A DNA stretch of 7,359 nt, from NCBI GenBank assembly GCA_903854175.1, contig CAINVQ010000128.1, positions 1 to 7,359 of the forward strand, in the 5' to 3' direction. Source of the DNA: an uncultured Actinomycetes bacterium. Its GTDB lineage: Bacteria; Actinomycetota; Acidimicrobiia; Acidimicrobiales; RAAP-2. The notes below the pieces were generated by a model. The model had not been told where the DNA came from. It made no database searches and saw nothing but the letters and a program-made list of their open reading frames with translations. A program made the position numbers and the translations under genes. Positions 5,848 to 7,359 of the stretch are shown here, one piece after another. Position 1 is the first letter of the stretch. Each line of letters opens with the position of its first letter.

Positions 5848-7266
5848 TTGCGCCGTACGCGAATTGTTGCAACCATTGGACCGACTTCTGAGAGTGACGA
5901 TGTCATTAAGGGTCTAGTCCTCGCCGGGGTAGATGTTTTCCGTCTTTCTTTCGCACACGGCGACATTCCCTCGAACATTGAACGACTTCGCCGTCTTAGA
6001 GCTCTCGCACCAGACGCTGCAATCATGGTTGACATCCCTGGACCAAAGATTCGTGCTGGATCATTCGGTTCTATTCCGGTGCAACTAAATGTTGGTGACC
6101 AAGTAGAGCTGTATGAAGCCTTTGGTGAGACTTCAACAAGTTCACGCATTGCCGTAGAGCGCGAAGATGTTCTTCGAATGCTCAAAACTGGCGACCGAGT
6201 TCACCTCGGTGACGGTGGAACTTCACTCGAAGTCACAGCAACCGGTAAAACAGTTATGACGGTTGTAATTTCAGGCGGCGGTGTTATGGGTAAGCCAGGA
6301 CTTTCGCTTCCAACTTCAATCATTGCTGACCGACTCCCAACTGCTGATGACAGAGACCGTCTCGAAGCACTTCGCAGCGAAAAGTTTGAAATCTTGGCTG
6401 TGTCATTTGTTCGCACTGCATTCGACATGGTTTCAGTTCGCACGGTTCTTGGCCGTGATGACGTCATGATGATGGCGAAGATTGAAACTGGCGAAGGAAT
6501 TGAAAACCTCTCTGAAATCATTGAAGTTTCTGACTCAATCATGGTGGCACGAGGTGACCTCGGAGTTCGTATGCCAATTGAAGATGTTCCACACCTACAA
6601 AAGACCATTGTTCACGAAGGTGTCCGCTACGCCCGACCAGTAGTTGTTGCAACACAGATGCTCGAATCCATGACCCACGCACAAGTTCCAACACGCGCCG
6701 AAGTCACCGACGTTGCCAACGCTGTGCTCGATGGTGCAAGTGCAGTGATGCTTTCAGGCGAAACTGCAATTGGTGATGACCCAATTGGAACAGTTGTAAC
6801 CATGGACCGCATAGTTAGGCGCGCCGAAGCATCATTTGATTACCAAAAGTGGGGAGCAGGGTTAGGACTACAGCAGGGAATCACCGATCCTCAAGATCCA
6901 GCTCGGATCACTGCTGCAATTACTGGTTCTGCATGGCGAGCTGCGATGGAAGAAAAAGCAGTTGCGATAGTTGCCTGTACTCGTTCAGGTATGACTGCAC
7001 GTGCAATCTCACGCTTCCGTCCTCCAATGCCAATCATTGCAATAACTCCAAGTGAAGCCACAGCTCGTCAGCTGCGCAGTTCATGGGGTGTCCAAGAGAC
7101 GTACATCTCTTCAGCAACAGCAATTGATGAACTTTGTGAATTTGCAATTATGCAACTGAAACTGGCCGGTATTGCAAAGACTGGTGACCGCATTGTTGTT
7201 ATGGCCGGTTCGTCAAAGGGCGGTAAGTCTGTAACTGACACCGTTCGCATGGTTGTTGCTAATTAA
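5848..7266 (+). CDS. pyk: Pyruvate kinase, divergent at the potassium site
   Basis: Pyruvate kinase transfers phosphate from phosphoenolpyruvate to ADP in the last step of glycolysis, in the cytoplasm, usually as a tetramer. The 472-residue length is typical (E. coli about 470). The A domain starts RIVATIGPTSES; the barrel carries Arg32, Asp62, Arg69, Lys211 with Glu213 (AKIE), Asp237 (ARGDLG), and ATQMLESM (268-275) followed by PTRAEVTDVANAVLDG and MLSGETAIG. The B domain spans about 71-155. The C-terminal regulatory domain begins near 350. Differences from the common pattern are RLSFAHG where RLNFSHG is usual, DIPGPKIR where DTKGPEIR is usual, GKPGLSLP for KGVNLP, and GVRMP for GVEIP. Lys67 at the Glu117 (rabbit) position marks K+-independent enzymes. 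The start is TTG with GAAGGG (5835-5840) 7 bases upstream, giving the normal family N-terminus. Catalytic residues look intact, so it is probably functional. Confidence 0.92.
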   Translation: MRRTRIVATIGPTSESDDVIKGLVLAGVDVFRLSFAHGDIPSNIERLRRLRALAPDAAIMVDIPGPKIRAGSFGSIPVQLNVGDQVELYEAFGETSTSSRIAVEREDVLRMLKTGDRVHLGDGGTSLEVTATGKTVMTVVISGGGVMGKPGLSLPTSIIADRLPTADDRDRLEALRSEKFEILAVSFVRTAFDMVSVRTVLGRDDVMMMAKIETGEGIENLSEIIEVSDSIMVARGDLGVRMPIEDVPHLQKTIVHEGVRYARPVVVATQMLESMTHAQVPTRAEVTDVANAVLDGASAVMLSGETAIGDDPIGTVVTMDRIVRRAEASFDYQKWGAGLGLQQGITDPQDPARITAAITGSAWRAAMEEKAVAIVACTRSGMTARAISRFRPPMPIIAITPSEATARQLRSSWGVQETYISSATAIDELCEFAIMQLKLAGIAKTGDRIVVMAGSSKGGKSVTDTVRMVVAN

Positions 7267-7275
7267 GCCTTAATT
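7261..7275. repeat. AT-rich palindrome spanning the pyk stop and tRNA 3' end
   Basis: AATTAAG and CTTAATT are perfect 7-base arms around one C. The palindrome includes the pyk stop codon (7264-7266) and ends at the last base of the encoded CCA of the minus-strand tRNA. As RNA it would be a weak, all-AT 6-bp stem with loop GCC, without a following U-run. It is the only structure between the two convergent genes. Confidence 0.35.
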
Positions 7276-7349
7276 GGTGCCCCCGGCAGGAGTCGAACCT
7301 GCGCACATGGCTTCGGAGGCCAATGCTCTATCCACTGAGCTACGGGAGC
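7275..7349 (-). tRNA. tRNA-Arg (anticodon CCG), CCA encoded
   Basis: Read on the minus strand, the cloverleaf has acceptor strands GCTCCCG and CGGGGGC (one G-U pair), a D stem GCTC/GAGC with loop AGTGGATA, anticodon loop CTCCGAA giving CCG at 34-36, a four-base variable region, and T arm GCAGG/CCTGC with loop TTCGACT. The discriminator is A, and CCA is encoded at 7275-7277. It decodes the arginine codon CGG. The anticodon stem has a T-T mismatch at the 27-43 position, outside the conserved part. The gene body without CCA is 72 bases (7278-7349). It converges on pyk with 8 bases between them; its promoter lies beyond the right edge. Confidence 0.96.
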
Positions 7350-7359
7350 GTACATATAA

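Noticed and set aside
7261..7359. tRNA 3' end and adjacent palindrome as an integration (att) site
   Set aside because: There is no integrase, no duplicated tRNA end and no change in gene character nearby; the palindrome alone is not evidence.

Overview
The window looks like chromosomal DNA from an actinobacterium of roughly balanced GC content, lower than is usual for soil members of the phylum. A mycofactocin gene pair points to Actinobacteria. The mixed start codons (ATG, GTG, TTG), the Rv1284-like carbonic anhydrase and the moderate GC would fit a planktonic Acidimicrobiia-type lineage, but that placement is inference. All protein genes are on the plus strand and most of the window is coding. 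I see no mobile element, CRISPR array or phage gene.

Region 1 (1-1875) is the end of a mycofactocin locus: a 5'-truncated mftD (pre-mycofactocin synthase) overlapping by ATGA a mycofactocin-coupled short-chain dehydrogenase. One gene makes part of the redox cofactor and the other is a likely user of it. Region 2 (1876-2636) is a single-gene unit: a beta-carbonic anhydrase behind a leader containing an operator-like palindrome and a stem-loop, closed by a perfect 28-bp palindromic terminator. Region 3 (2637-2828) holds a 56-residue cysteine-rich protein of unknown function.

Region 4 (2829-5766) is a vitamin B12 uptake operon. A cobalamin riboswitch precedes a secreted binding protein (btuF-like), a FecCD-type permease (btuC-like) and an ATPase (btuD-like). 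The genes are tightly spaced and the ATPase start overlaps the permease stop. The riboswitch identifies the substrate, which the protein sequences alone would leave open between corrinoid, haem and siderophore. A Shine-Dalgarno-sequestering helix can be drawn before btuF, suggesting translational control.

Region 5 (5767-7349) carries a pyruvate kinase starting at TTG, with an unusual substitution pattern at the monovalent-cation site, followed convergently after 8 bases by a tRNA-Arg(CCG) on the minus strand with an encoded CCA end.

No clearly novel multi-gene system is visible. The points most worth following are the uncharacterised small cysteine-rich protein, the divergent pyruvate kinase, the binding protein without a lipobox, and the mftD-SDR arrangement.
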